A stretch of DNA of 64,000 bases from CAXBDP01 sp963974465 (GCA_049340005.1 JBMPIY010000004.1), one strand, 5' to 3'; numbered from the stretch's first letter, positions 1 to 8,805 are shown. Notes: a model not told the origin generated them from the letters alone. Made by a program: numbers and translations.

Positions 1-2
1 TG

Positions 3-110
3 GCCTCAAGAATGGCTTCAGTATTTCTTTCAGCTACTGGCATCTTATATCCAGCAGTAGTTATAGCTAAATTGGTTTCTAGTGCCTCAAATAAAAAAAA
101 TGAATTATAG
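3..110 (+). CDS. C-terminal fragment of an unidentified protein (cut by window edge)
   Basis: A reading frame is open from the first bases and stops with TAG at 108-110. It gives about 35 residues, with a hydrophobic stretch (roughly residues 5-26) and a short polar tail ending NKKNEL. This looks like the last membrane helix of a small membrane protein whose body lies left of the window. The fragment is too short to assign a family, and an intergenic reading without coding value cannot be excluded. Confidence 0.3.
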   Translation, partial: ASRMASVFLSATGILYPAVVIAKLVSSASNKKNEL

Positions 111-436
111 AATTAGTTTAATCCTTATTCAGAAGTGAAGCCCAACTCAGGCTGGATAAAATCACTTTACAAAGGGTTGAAAATTACAACTGAGGCGTTG
201 TAGGCTTAATATTCTATCAGTCAAGTAGGTTTTATTCAAACATCTTGTAATAAAGGATCCATCAATTATGGGATCTTTTAGAAAGCAAACAAGTCAAGAT
301 TCCTTCTTGAACTTTACGAATAAGCTTCTCCGCATTTAGAGAGGAAAAAATTATCTTAAGATTTGTAAGTCCTTCACTGCGTTATTTAATTCCTCCCGCA
401 ATATTTCTTTCAATTTTTGCTGTATATTGAATTGAA
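111..436. other. Intergenic region with one octamer copy and a promoter-like AT-rich stretch
   Basis: No open frame of useful length was seen. The region holds one copy of the dispersed octamer (CCTCCCGC, 392-399), followed by an AT-rich string ending GTATATTGA (about 421-430). A closely similar string follows the octamer at 5525-5532. The string may act as the promoter region of the following gene. Confidence 0.5.
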
Positions 437-1774
437 ATGCTTCCAAAAGTAAAAATTCGAATGAGGAAAATTTATGGCAAAACAATGAGAATCTTCGCAC
501 TACTATTTATCACCTCCTTCCTGATCCTCGCTTGTAAATCTTCTTCACCAATAGAGGAAGAGCAATGGACTGTTGCCAGACAAATGGGTGAGTTTGAAGA
601 AATGGATGCTCTCTGGCTGATTTGGCCTACTACCAACCATAAAGAGGAAGAATCGGTAGAAGCCGTCACGCTTGCAATTATTGATGCCCTTGTCAGTGAT
701 CTCACTTTGGTAATAAGCTGTGCGGATGAAGCAGTTCTCCAAAATGCAAAATCAACATTGGTTCAAAAGTATCCCGATTTGAAGAACCTTATTTTCCATG
801 TCATTCCATCTGTAGAAATTTGGACGAGAGATATGGGGCCGGTCTTTGTGGAAACCAGCAATGGAAAGCATGCTATTGCAGACTTTAACTTCAATGCTTG
901 GGGCTATGCTGATACATTAGATGCAGATGCAATTACTGAAGAGAAATTTGATGAGAATGTAGCGGAATTATTAAACCTCCCGCTGATTTCAAGTGCAATG
1001 ATTAGCGAAGGAGGAAGTCGGGAGCTTAACGGTAAAGGTGCTTTAATGGTGACTGAGGCAGTGGAGCAAGGGCGCAACCCTAGCATGTCCAAAGCTGAAA
1101 TGGAGGCGGAATATCAAAGATTGCTAGGTGTGAAAAAAGTAATTTGGCTTAAAGAAGGGCTCGTAGAAGATAGCCACACATTTCTTGGCCCAATATCCAC
1201 ATCCGATAATGACAAAGCTTATACAGTAGTAACCACCAATGGTCATATAGATGAATTTGCCCGCTTTATCAATGATTCTACCATACTATTAGCGAGTATA
1301 AACAGCACGCATCTGGATGACCCTTTGGCTCAAGAAAATCATCGACGCTTGGAGGAAAATTTTAAAATCCTTTCGACGAGTAGCGACCAAGATGGAAAGC
1401 CATTTAAGATCGTAAGATTACCGCTGCCGCAAACCATTCTTTCAAGCTTAAATCCGGGCGATTATGTTTATGAATATATTAAAATGCTCGATTATCAAGA
1501 TGGAAGTAAATTTCCCGATGGAGAATCAATTAGTGTTATAGTGCCGGCAAGCTATCTGAATTTCATCATTACGAATAAAGTTATTGTCGGCCAGAAATAT
1601 TGGCGGGAGGGAATGGACGATAAAATTAGAATGCAGGATGAGGAAGCAAAGAGGATACTAATGGAAGCATTTCCAAGTCGAAAAGTGATCATGCTAGATG
1701 CGTTGGCAGTTAATTTGGGTGGAGGCGGATTGCATTGCATCAGCATGCATCAGCCCAAATTAATATCAAATTAG
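437..1774 (+). CDS. Lipoprotein of the agmatine deiminase / Porphyromonas-type peptidylarginine deiminase family
   Basis: The family hydrolyses the guanidino group of agmatine or of peptidyl-arginine, releasing ammonia. Visible marks are WTRDMGP (near residue 129), EGGSRELNGKG, a GHIDEF segment and the C-terminal GGGGLHCIS with the presumed nucleophile Cys434. An N-terminal hydrophobic run ends in the lipobox LILAC, so the protein should be exported and lipidated, whereas typical agmatine deiminases are cytosolic. The in-frame ATG at 485 gives the most canonical lipoprotein signal and may be the true start. About 20 extra residues sit just before GHIDEF compared with the usual D-D-T-D-G-H-V-D arrangement. 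The family is secure; agmatine versus protein arginine as substrate is open. Confidence 0.85.
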   Translation: MLPKVKIRMRKIYGKTMRIFALLFITSFLILACKSSSPIEEEQWTVARQMGEFEEMDALWLIWPTTNHKEEESVEAVTLAIIDALVSDLTLVISCADEAVLQNAKSTLVQKYPDLKNLIFHVIPSVEIWTRDMGPVFVETSNGKHAIADFNFNAWGYADTLDADAITEEKFDENVAELLNLPLISSAMISEGGSRELNGKGALMVTEAVEQGRNPSMSKAEMEAEYQRLLGVKKVIWLKEGLVEDSHTFLGPISTSDNDKAYTVVTTNGHIDEFARFINDSTILLASINSTHLDDPLAQENHRRLEENFKILSTSSDQDGKPFKIVRLPLPQTILSSLNPGDYVYEYIKMLDYQDGSKFPDGESISVIVPASYLNFIITNKVIVGQKYWREGMDDKIRMQDEEAKRILMEAFPSRKVIMLDALAVNLGGGGLHCISMHQPKLISN

Positions 1775-1858
1775 TAAAAGTAAGCCATTCGCTAAATGGC
1801 TAATATCTGGTTCTCTAAGAAATCAATTTTCTCAGTAATGCTTAAAAATTAAAACGAT

Positions 1859-2233
1859 ATGCAAGAAATCAATTCAATCAACATTTTAGAAAAATTCTCA
1901 CTATTTGAAAAGCAATGGACTCCACATATTATTGGCGAACTCAATGGACAATATGTGAAGCTTTGTAAACTTAAAGACGACTTTGTATGGCATAGTCATG
2001 AAAATGAGGATGAATTATTCATGGTGTTCAAGGGAACCTTACTGATGGATTTCCGAGATGGACGAACCGTGGAAGTAAAGGAAGGTGAAATTCTGATTGT
2101 CCCGAAAGGAGTAGAACACCGACCACATACAAATGGAGAAATTGTATTTAACCTTCTTTTCGAGCCAAAAGCTACCCAGCATACCGGCAATGTAGAAAGT
2201 GAAAGAACTGTTAAAGAATTGGGTTGGATTTGA
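1859..2233 (+). CDS. Small single-domain cupin protein
   Basis: The protein has 124 residues and one cupin barrel. The first conserved motif reads WHSHENEDELFMVFKGTL with the usual His-His-Glu metal ligands, and the second is PKGVEHRPHT. Such stand-alone cupins bind a divalent metal and may act as sugar isomerases, dioxygenases or small-molecule binders; nothing here decides which. There is no signal peptide, so it should be cytosolic. It lies between the deiminase lipoprotein and arr on the same strand, with 84 bases upstream and about 70 downstream, so shared transcription is possible but not shown. Confidence 0.8.
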   Translation: MQEINSINILEKFSLFEKQWTPHIIGELNGQYVKLCKLKDDFVWHSHENEDELFMVFKGTLLMDFRDGRTVEVKEGEILIVPKGVEHRPHTNGEIVFNLLFEPKATQHTGNVESERTVKELGWI

Positions 2234-2302
2234 TCGATAGCCAATAATAAATTTTCCTGCTGAGGATTACCGAAGAACGATCTATTGAAATAATTTTTGA
2301 TC

Positions 2303-2749
2303 ATGGAGCAGAAGTTAAACCAACAGAAATCAAGAGAGTCAGGAGCATCTCCTTTTGCGCAGACCTATTTTCATGGAACAAAAGCCCAGCTTAAAATTGG
2401 GGACATAATCGAGGTAGGTTTCAATTCGAATTATGGGCAAAATAAAAATGCAAAATACATCTTCTTAACCGCCACATTGGATGCTGCTATCTGGGGTGCT
2501 GAACTTTCATTGGGTGATGGACCGGGAAGGATCTATTTAGTAGAGCCTACCGGCGAAATTGAAGATGATCCTGACTTGACAGATAAAAAATTTCCAGGTA
2601 ATCCCACAAAATCATATCGTTCGACCGATCCTTTTAAGGTGGTCGGCGAAGTTACTGTTTGGCAAGGACACCCGGTAGCGCAAGTAGAAGCAATGAAAGC
2701 GCACCTTAAGCGACTTAAAGAAGAGGGGATTGACTCACTGAACGATTGA
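2303..2749 (+). CDS. arr: NAD+--rifampin ADP-ribosyltransferase
   Basis: Arr transfers ADP-ribose from NAD+ to a hydroxyl of rifamycins and so inactivates the antibiotic. The 148-residue protein is close to the compact Arr family throughout. It has YFHGTKAQLKIGD near the N-terminus, NSNYGQNKNAKYIFLTATL, WGAELSLGDGPGRIY, EDDPDLTDKKFPGNPTKSYR and GEVTVWQGH. The ATG at 2303 is preferred over an in-frame TTG two codons upstream. No mobile-element gene, integron site or transposase flanks it, so it looks like a resident chromosomal gene. Rifampin inactivation is expected from the family, but the strain's phenotype cannot be read from sequence. Confidence 0.93.
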   Translation: MEQKLNQQKSRESGASPFAQTYFHGTKAQLKIGDIIEVGFNSNYGQNKNAKYIFLTATLDAAIWGAELSLGDGPGRIYLVEPTGEIEDDPDLTDKKFPGNPTKSYRSTDPFKVVGEVTVWQGHPVAQVEAMKAHLKRLKEEGIDSLND

Positions 2750-2882
2750 ATGGTAAAGTGAGAACTTCTCACTCCACTACAGGAGCATTATCAGCATCTG
2801 AATAGAAGAAGAGAACAATAGCAGACATAACTAATAGAGCACGATGCTTATTCTTCCGTGATTTAAGGTCTTACGTTTTCAT

Positions 2883-2890
2883 TAAATTTG
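2883..2890 (+). promoter_or_regulatory. Bacteroidota -7 promoter box upstream of map
   Basis: TAAATTTG matches the Bacteroidota sigma-A -7 consensus TAnnTTTG exactly and lies about 85 bases before the map start codon. A clear -33 box was not identified. Confidence 0.45.
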
Positions 2891-2974
2891 CAAAGCGATT
2901 TAAATAAGGATAGGTTTTTTGCAAGCCATCAGGATTTAGGTCGCAATACGATTTAACAACAAATAGATAGGTTT

Positions 2975-3739
2975 ATGTCAATAACAAAAGAGTCGGAGCT
3001 GGATGGAATGAAAAAGGTAAGCGAAGCAGTTGCTTACACGTTGAAAGAAATGAGAAATTTTGCCCAACCGGGTATGACTACCAAAGAGCTTGATGAATTT
3101 GGAGCAGGTATTTTGAGAGGATTTGGAGCAAACTCAGCTCCCTATATGACTTATAAATTCCCTGGTTGGACGTGCATTAGCATTGACAATGAATTTTGCC
3201 ATGGAATACCCTCCTCAAAGAAAATCCTAAAGGAAGGCGATTTGATAAATATAGATGTTTCTGCTGAATTGGATGGTTTTTGGTCAGACAATGGAGCATC
3301 ATTCGTACTTGGGGAAGATATAAATGGGCATCAAGAGCTTGTCGATGCATCGAAAGAAATCTTACAAAAAGCCATATTTCAAATCACAGGTGGCGTGAGG
3401 ATTTCTGACATTGGACATCTAATTGAAACAGAAGCGAAAAAGCGAGGCTTCAAAGTGATTAAAAATCTTACCGGACATGGAGTAGGGAGAAGTTTGCATG
3501 AAGAACCTTTAGAAATTGCGAATTTTAAAGACAAATATAATCGTACTAGATTCAAGAAAAACGCGGTAGTAGCCATCGAAACATTTATTTCGACGACTTC
3601 CAATTATGCGGAAACTTTACAAGATGGCTGGACAATGGTTGGAAACAAAGGTGGCTATATGGCTCAACACGAACATACAATCCTGGTAACTGATAGTACG
3701 CCAATGATACTTACTGAGATGAATGAAATTTGGAGTTAA
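2975..3739 (+). CDS. map: Type I methionine aminopeptidase
   Basis: This enzyme removes the initiator methionine from nascent proteins and is a cytosolic dimetal hydrolase of the M24 pitta-bread fold. The 254-residue length is normal. Metal-binding and catalytic stretches are visible: INIDVSAELDGFWSDNG (two Asp ligands), TGHGVGRSLHEEP (His), AIETFIST (Glu) and AQHEHTILVT (last Glu). The start is an ATG; upstream lies an AT-rich leader with a -7 promoter box. It stands alone rather than in the ribosomal-protein operon where one map copy often lies in bacteria, so it may be a second, non-ribosomal-operon map. Confidence 0.9.
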   Translation: MSITKESELDGMKKVSEAVAYTLKEMRNFAQPGMTTKELDEFGAGILRGFGANSAPYMTYKFPGWTCISIDNEFCHGIPSSKKILKEGDLINIDVSAELDGFWSDNGASFVLGEDINGHQELVDASKEILQKAIFQITGGVRISDIGHLIETEAKKRGFKVIKNLTGHGVGRSLHEEPLEIANFKDKYNRTRFKKNAVVAIETFISTTSNYAETLQDGWTMVGNKGGYMAQHEHTILVTDSTPMILTEMNEIWS

Positions 3740-4017
3740 AGAAGCTTGTGAGTCAGTCTAATATTGAATGAAAAGTCATCAAGAGTCTATAAACAAAAAT
3801 TGAATCAGCGATATTCAAAAAGGGTTTCCCTTTCAGGAACGAGAATTTTGATGATGGACTAGAAAATGAAGCCTAAATTATCGCATTTTGCAAATATTGT
3901 CAGAATGAGTAAATGAGGATATTGCAATTCATAAACCTTATAAGAAAGTCAGCATTAAGCCTTACAATGAGCGCATAAAAGTATCATAATGGCTTTATGA
4001 AAACCCAGATCACACGG

Positions 4018-5154
4018 ATGAAAAAAACGAATATTTCAGTTTGGTTAATTTTCTTTTTACTTCTTTCGACTCAAATCTTAGGTCAGCAGACAAAAATTGA
4101 TGTTACAATTCATTCAAGAGTAGATACTACCAAAGCAGAAGTTAAAGAAGTGGCCGAGCTTTGGATTAATTATTTGAATTCTAAGCCGGACGAATTATAT
4201 GATAATCCATACTGGAACCAAGCTGAAAAACTAAAATACAAGAGTTTTGACTTTTCCCGAGCATACTTATATCAGTTTCCTTCAAATCAGTTGCTGGGAT
4301 ACTTTAAGCCAACAATTTTATCTATTGAAAAGGAAGGAGACAGTTATGGTATTAGGACAATCTTTTCTGCAGACGGACTTGAAAGAGAATATCGGAAGTC
4401 CAACCCTTGGAGCATTACGAAACTTTATGCAGTTAAGGAAAATGCTGAGTGGAAACTGAAAAATGCACTTCCCGTAATTACAGAAAATTGGAATAGAAAG
4501 ACGATTGGTAAAATAACATTCATTTTTCCATCCGATCATAATTTCAATGAGGAACTAGCAATAAATGCAAGCCTGTTTTGTGATCGAATAACCGAAGAGT
4601 TCCAATTTCCTGAATGGGATCCTTTTGACTTTTATATAACAGGCAGTGGAGACGAATTAGGTAGATTGCTCAATTTCGATTTCTTTTTTGCTGGATACAC
4701 TACAGGGATTGGAATGAATGATAATCGAATACTTTTAAGTGGTTTGGGTTCGGAGTATTTTCCTCATGAATTTATTCACCTGATTGTTCCAAAATATGAA
4801 AGACATTGGATTATTGAAGAGGGCTTTGCAACTTGGAAAGGTGGCACAATGGGAAAAACCTTTGAAGAAAGTGCAAGTACTTTAGCAAATGAGATTGCTG
4901 TAAATAATTCAATAACTTTTGATGATGTACTCAATAAAAAGTGGGGTTGGCAAGTTGCTGCATTCTACACTACAGGTGCGGTTTTTTGTAAACTAGCCTA
5001 TGATAAAGGCGGAGTAGCTTTAGTGAAGAAGCTTTTGGAGACGCCCAACGACAATGAAGAATTAATTCAGTCGATTTGCTCATTATTTGAAATTGAACAA
5101 GACGAGATAAATACATTTTGGAGAGCTGAGGTTTTAAAATTTAAGTCCAAGTAA
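4018..5154 (+). CDS. Secreted HExxH metallopeptidase-like protein
   Basis: After a signal peptide (MKKTNISVWLIFFLLLSTQ, then LGQQ), the protein has an N-terminal half of unknown fold. The C-terminal half carries HEFIH at residues 250-254, followed about 20 residues later by EEGFATW, the spacing of gluzincin (peptidase MA-like) metalloproteases in which the second Glu is the third zinc ligand. It should act in the periplasm or at the surface. The start at 4018 puts the signal peptide at the N-terminus; an in-frame ATG at 3997 is the alternative. The substrate is unknown, and no partner gene is adjacent. Confidence 0.7.
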   Translation: MKKTNISVWLIFFLLLSTQILGQQTKIDVTIHSRVDTTKAEVKEVAELWINYLNSKPDELYDNPYWNQAEKLKYKSFDFSRAYLYQFPSNQLLGYFKPTILSIEKEGDSYGIRTIFSADGLEREYRKSNPWSITKLYAVKENAEWKLKNALPVITENWNRKTIGKITFIFPSDHNFNEELAINASLFCDRITEEFQFPEWDPFDFYITGSGDELGRLLNFDFFFAGYTTGIGMNDNRILLSGLGSEYFPHEFIHLIVPKYERHWIIEEGFATWKGGTMGKTFEESASTLANEIAVNNSITFDDVLNKKWGWQVAAFYTTGAVFCKLAYDKGGVALVKKLLETPNDNEELIQSICSLFEIEQDEINTFWRAEVLKFKSK

Positions 5155-5640
5155 TATGTTGGCGGAAAGACAGATAGCTAATTTGGGAGTTATAACTTAT
5201 TGTGAATGAAATTTAGGCGCAAATATTTCTGTCTCTAGCTAGATATTTCGTGGAATAACAAGAGCGTATTTTCATTAATGAACATTGGTATGAAACATTT
5301 AAACTGCCTGATTCTATTTTTACTTGTAATTGGTTGTTCTTATTAAAAGGAAAAAGTTAATTATCGCTTAGATAGTTTACAAAAATGTTACTCAGAGCAC
5401 GATGAACCATGGTTTATATTTCCAGCTAAGTGATACTCCAAACTACTTTTCCAAAATCAATTGAAACGCTTTTCACGTGTCTCAATTAGTTAGAGGAATC
5501 CAGTCTGTCCTCAAGTAATTTATCCCTCCCGCACCTTCAGTAATATTTTTTCAAATTTGTGGTATATTGATAATGGTTTGAAATAGCCATCTTAGAGTTC
5601 TGCAAATCGTTGTACGCCGTACTAATAAATGCTATTGTAA
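5155..5640. other. Gene-poor stretch with lipoprotein remnant, octamer and AT-rich element
   Basis: Apart from the lipoprotein remnant at 5290-5493, this 486-base gap holds one octamer (CCTCCCGC, 5525-5532). It is followed by an AT-rich string ending GTATATTGA near 5560-5571, similar to the one after 392. No RNA gene or terminator was recognised. Confidence 0.5.
5290..5493 (+). pseudogene. Remnant of a lipoprotein gene stopped just after the lipobox
   Basis: ATG at 5290 (or 5278 in the same frame) opens a textbook lipoprotein signal: MKHLNCLILFLLVIGCSY, followed at once by TAA (5344-5346). The frame continues with plausible coding sequence (KEKVNYRLDSLQKCYSEHDE), then TGA at 5431 and TAG at 5491. 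A signal peptide with nothing behind it is best read as a decayed gene. The alternative is a chance frame. Confidence 0.4.
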
Positions 5641-6426
5641 ATGGCTGATTATAAGATTCATAAATTTCCAAAATCAAGAATTGCAACAAATGATGTTTGT
5701 GCCATTGGACTTCAAAAACATCATATTCCTGCATTAATAGAAATTGATGTATCTGAAAGTAGGGAAAGAATAAAACTGCATAATAAGAATGAAAATAGGA
5801 TTTCCTTTACGGCTTGGCTGATAAAGGAGATAAGCGCTACTATTAAGGATTACGAGGCTGTTACAGCATACCTTCAAGGAAAACAAAAGATCATAGTATT
5901 TAATGATATTAATGTATCAATTACTGTTGAAAAGGAGCTGAACGGCCAAAAAATACCGATCCCACTAATAATTGAAAAAGCCAATGCACGTAGTATTGAG
6001 TCAATAACCAAGCAAATAAATGAAGCGAAGTCCCAAGTACTTAGCAAGGAAGATTTAGTCCTTCAAAAGAAATCAAATAGAGTTGAGCGGCTCTACTATT
6101 TGCTTCCCGGATTCATCAGGAGATATTTTTGGAAATACCTGATTAGTCATCCAAATTTTGCTTTTAGTAAAATGGGTAACGTAGCCATAACATCAGTCGG
6201 GATGATAGGAAATGCAAATGGCTGGTTTATTCCTATATCCGTTCATCCTATTTGCTTTGGCATTGGGAAAGTTTCCAAACAGCCAATTGTGATAAATGAT
6301 AAGATAGAAATTAGAGAAGTACTGAAAATGACTGTTTTGCTAGACCATGATGTAATTGATGGTGCAGAAATGGCGAGATTTATAAGTAAGCTAACTGCCA
6401 ATATTGAGAAGGGTTCGCAATTATGA
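5641..6426 (+). CDS. Stand-alone 2-oxoacid dehydrogenase E2-type acyltransferase domain
   Basis: The 261-residue protein resembles the catalytic (C-terminal) domain of dihydrolipoamide acyltransferases. It has an early FTAWLIKEI segment, an SVGMIGNANGWF region and a terminal LDHDVIDGAEMARF that corresponds to the family's DHRxxDG active-site motif (His236). The motif's Arg is Asp here. It lacks lipoyl and E1/E3-binding domains, and no E1 or E3 gene is nearby. It may therefore transfer acyl groups outside a classical complex, or may not be an enzyme. An insertion near residues 148-172 includes YYLLPGFIRRYFWKYL, which could touch the membrane. Confidence 0.7.
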   Translation: MADYKIHKFPKSRIATNDVCAIGLQKHHIPALIEIDVSESRERIKLHNKNENRISFTAWLIKEISATIKDYEAVTAYLQGKQKIIVFNDINVSITVEKELNGQKIPIPLIIEKANARSIESITKQINEAKSQVLSKEDLVLQKKSNRVERLYYLLPGFIRRYFWKYLISHPNFAFSKMGNVAITSVGMIGNANGWFIPISVHPICFGIGKVSKQPIVINDKIEIREVLKMTVLLDHDVIDGAEMARFISKLTANIEKGSQL

Positions 6427-6705
6427 AAATGCAGGAAAACAAAGCAAAAATCAACAGAAACTTAAAGCTAACCCTTGTTTTTAGTGCCTTAAATAAAATG
6501 TTGAATGTGGATTGATAGTCATATAGTCCAAAATTTATTAGATTTTACCTAAGCTTAACAGAGTTAAAATATTTTTATTGAAATATAATTAGTGAATATT
6601 CTATGATGAAAAATCATAATGACTAATGACCAAAATCATGAATAATTCAAATTAAATGACTGAAATTCATATCGTTAATCTAAATGAATTTTAAAGTCAA
6701 CAATA

Positions 6706-7308
6706 ATGAAATTAAACAATAATCTTTATGGGAAAGCTATGTCCGTAATGATTTTAGCTTTTTCTTTAGTATGTGTTTCACAAAACACTTTTGCACAGGA
6801 TCGATGGAGTTTCGAATTACGGCCAGGAGTAAATTTTCCAATGGAAAAATTAGGAGAAGCTAATCTTAATACTGGTTTCGGAGCTGAAGGCAACTTTGCC
6901 TACAGATTTATGCCACATCTGGCAGTATACGCAGGGTGGAGCTGGAATAAATTTGGCTCTGATCAAAAAATAGACGGTACTAGTTTAGACTTTGAAGAAA
7001 CAGGATATAGTTATGGCCTTCAATTTATTCATCCAATAGGAGATTCTAAAATTAGTTATTTAGCTCGACTAGGTGGATTGGCAAATCATATTGAGGTTGA
7101 AAAGGGCGATGATATTATTTCTGATTCTGGCCATGGCTTTGGATGGCAGGTAGAAGGAGGGTTGGCAATACCTCTAGGGGAAAGGTGGACATTGATGCCA
7201 AGCTTGCGCTATAGATCCTTAAGCAGGGATATTGAAATAGAAACGATTCCTACTTCGGCAGATCTTAACTACCTCTCTTTAGGATTGGGAATTACATTAA
7301 AATTTTGA
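6706..7308 (+). CDS. Small outer-membrane beta-barrel protein
   Basis: A signal peptide (hydrophobic core about residues 13-24, ending NTFAQ) is followed by alternating hydrophobic strands typical of the 8-stranded OmpA/opacity-type barrel family: FELRPGVNFP, GAEGNFAYRF, AVYAGWSWNKFG, YSYGLQFIHPIG and a last strand LSLGLGITLKF that ends in Phe. Length (200 residues) fits. Such proteins sit in the outer membrane, usually with structural or unknown roles. The preceding 280-base AT-rich gap suggests its own promoter, and a strong terminator follows at 7485-7527, so it is probably monocistronic. Confidence 0.75.
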   Translation: MKLNNNLYGKAMSVMILAFSLVCVSQNTFAQDRWSFELRPGVNFPMEKLGEANLNTGFGAEGNFAYRFMPHLAVYAGWSWNKFGSDQKIDGTSLDFEETGYSYGLQFIHPIGDSKISYLARLGGLANHIEVEKGDDIISDSGHGFGWQVEGGLAIPLGERWTLMPSLRYRSLSRDIEIETIPTSADLNYLSLGLGITLKF

Positions 7309-7484
7309 TTACTAAATAGGTTAGGTGGCCTTTCGAGTGTTTTAATCATATATCGGACGTGATAATTGACTGATTAATTTTATCTGTCTAGCAAGTACTC
7401 TTAACCTAAATCAGTATTGAGTAGATTTTGAGTGACAACCTTGTCTTCAATTTGATATCAAGGAATTTTTTAATACTAAGGAAT

Positions 7485-7527
7485 AAACCCTTCAATGGCA
7501 TTGCTATCTTGAAGGGTTTGTTTTTTT
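7485..7527 (+). terminator. Rho-independent terminator after the beta-barrel gene
   Basis: AAACCCTTCAA (7485-7495) pairs with TTGAAGGGTTT (7509-7519) over a 13-base loop, then G and seven T residues. It lies about 180 bases after the beta-barrel stop codon on the same strand. Confidence 0.8.
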
Positions 7528-8063
7528 CATTTTCACCAATTGATTAGCTAATTTTTATAGTTTGTTTACCAAGGATTAGGCATTATTTAATATGACTTGA
7601 AATTCTATATGGTGTAAGAATCAAGCTGCAAAAAAAAAAATACATCTACAATATGCCTGCGCCTGCCGGAAGCATAATGCTTATAGCTACTCGATAAATT
7701 ATTGATAAATACATAAAGGAAATTCCATTTGCCAGTCGAAGAGACTTCAAGACCTTGCGGAAAGATTTTAGCACTTCAATAGGATGAGGAATACACTTCC
7801 CCAGTAACTACCGGAATATTCTTAAGGATTATTGCAGAAGTAAACTATGAAAAATTGCGGGAGGGAAAATCTATGTACGAAATAACCCCCTTTTGACGAG
7901 CAATAAGTCCATCAAATCCGCTAACAAATAAACTTAATTTGGGCCAAGAGTTTCTACTGCAACAAATTGAAAATGAGATGAAATAATTTTCTAGCCAGCA
8001 ATTAACGCTGATCCATAAAACCATTACGAAGCACGCATCTATTCATCATAAGAGATTGATTTT

Positions 8064-8080
8064 TTTATGTAAAACATAAA
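8064..8080. promoter_or_regulatory. Inverted repeat, possible operator of the first DUF2975/XRE pair
   Basis: TTTATG and CATAAA form perfect 6-base arms around a 5-base spacer, about 55 bases before the ATG at 8135. Just downstream is TTATTTGCA...ATTCAA, which recurs upstream of the second DUF2975 gene (about 29707-29729). These shared bases may be a promoter; the XRE protein encoded downstream is a candidate ligand of the repeat. This is inference from position only. Confidence 0.35.
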
Positions 8081-8134
8081 ATATTATTTGCATAACATTC
8101 AATCATCGTGTTTATTTGTCAAAAAATAAAAACG

Positions 8135-8803
8135 ATGATTAAACCGAATTACAAAAATGGAATTAAGGTGCTCCAGTTTTTGTCAAGCCTTGCTCTTTAT
8201 GCATCAATAGCATTTGCTGTGTACGTAGTGGGTGCTTTTATTTTCACGCTCAACGACGAAGGAGAACTTATTTCTACTTGGGATGTGGAGGTTAGTGAAG
8301 TTTCCACGGACTTTCAATTGACACCGCTAGGCTCTTCCATTAATGACCCAAAACTCATTATTGACAAGGGTACGATACAGTTTTCTTCAGATGCGATTGG
8401 TTATTTCCTGTTAAAGTTTATTGATGCTGTCATTGTCATTGCTGCTATCATTTACATGATTATCCTTCTCAAAAGGACGCTTAATTCTATATATCACCAA
8501 CACCCATTTAGTATTGAAAATGCTCAAAGGATAAAATACATTGCCATTTTACTAATGGTTTTTAGCCCATACTGCCTCATCAGGAGTTTGGTTTATCGTG
8601 GCTACATCATCAATAACATAAGCATTGGAGAGAAATCGTATGTTGATTTTTTCAATTTCTCTTCAGCTGCTGGATCCAATCAATTATGGTTAAACTTGGA
8701 CTTGAATCTCCAATCATTAATTACAGGCATTGTCTTATTCGTGATTGCCGAGGTATTTAGGGTTGGTGTTTTAATTAAGGAAGATAACGATTCGATTTTA
8801 TAG
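8135..8803 (+). CDS. DUF2975-type integral membrane protein (first copy)
   Basis: The 222-residue protein has four hydrophobic segments: about residues 13-36, a long one near 88-113, one near 136-152 and a C-terminal one near 192-215. An extracytoplasmic loop lies after the first. The pattern and the conserved HPFSIENAQRIKYIA stretch before the third helix match the DUF2975 family. A GTG at 8108 is in frame, but the ATG at 8135 gives a better N-terminus. It ends two bases before a small XRE regulator, an arrangement typical of the family and repeated at 29738-30489. Function is unknown; a membrane sensor or partner controlled by the adjacent repressor is a reasonable guess. Confidence 0.75.
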   Translation: MIKPNYKNGIKVLQFLSSLALYASIAFAVYVVGAFIFTLNDEGELISTWDVEVSEVSTDFQLTPLGSSINDPKLIIDKGTIQFSSDAIGYFLLKFIDAVIVIAAIIYMIILLKRTLNSIYHQHPFSIENAQRIKYIAILLMVFSPYCLIRSLVYRGYIINNISIGEKSYVDFFNFSSAAGSNQLWLNLDLNLQSLITGIVLFVIAEVFRVGVLIKEDNDSIL

Positions 8804-8805
8804 CT

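Larger units (their letters stand above)
7309..8134. other. Long intergenic region with terminator, octamer and operator-like repeat
   Basis: About 825 bases without a supported gene. It holds the terminator at 7485-7527, one octamer (GCGGGAGG, 7857-7864), and near the right end an inverted repeat (8064-8080) before the DUF2975 gene. The middle (about 7600-7850) shows no frame I can support and no RNA fold I recognise. Confidence 0.5.
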
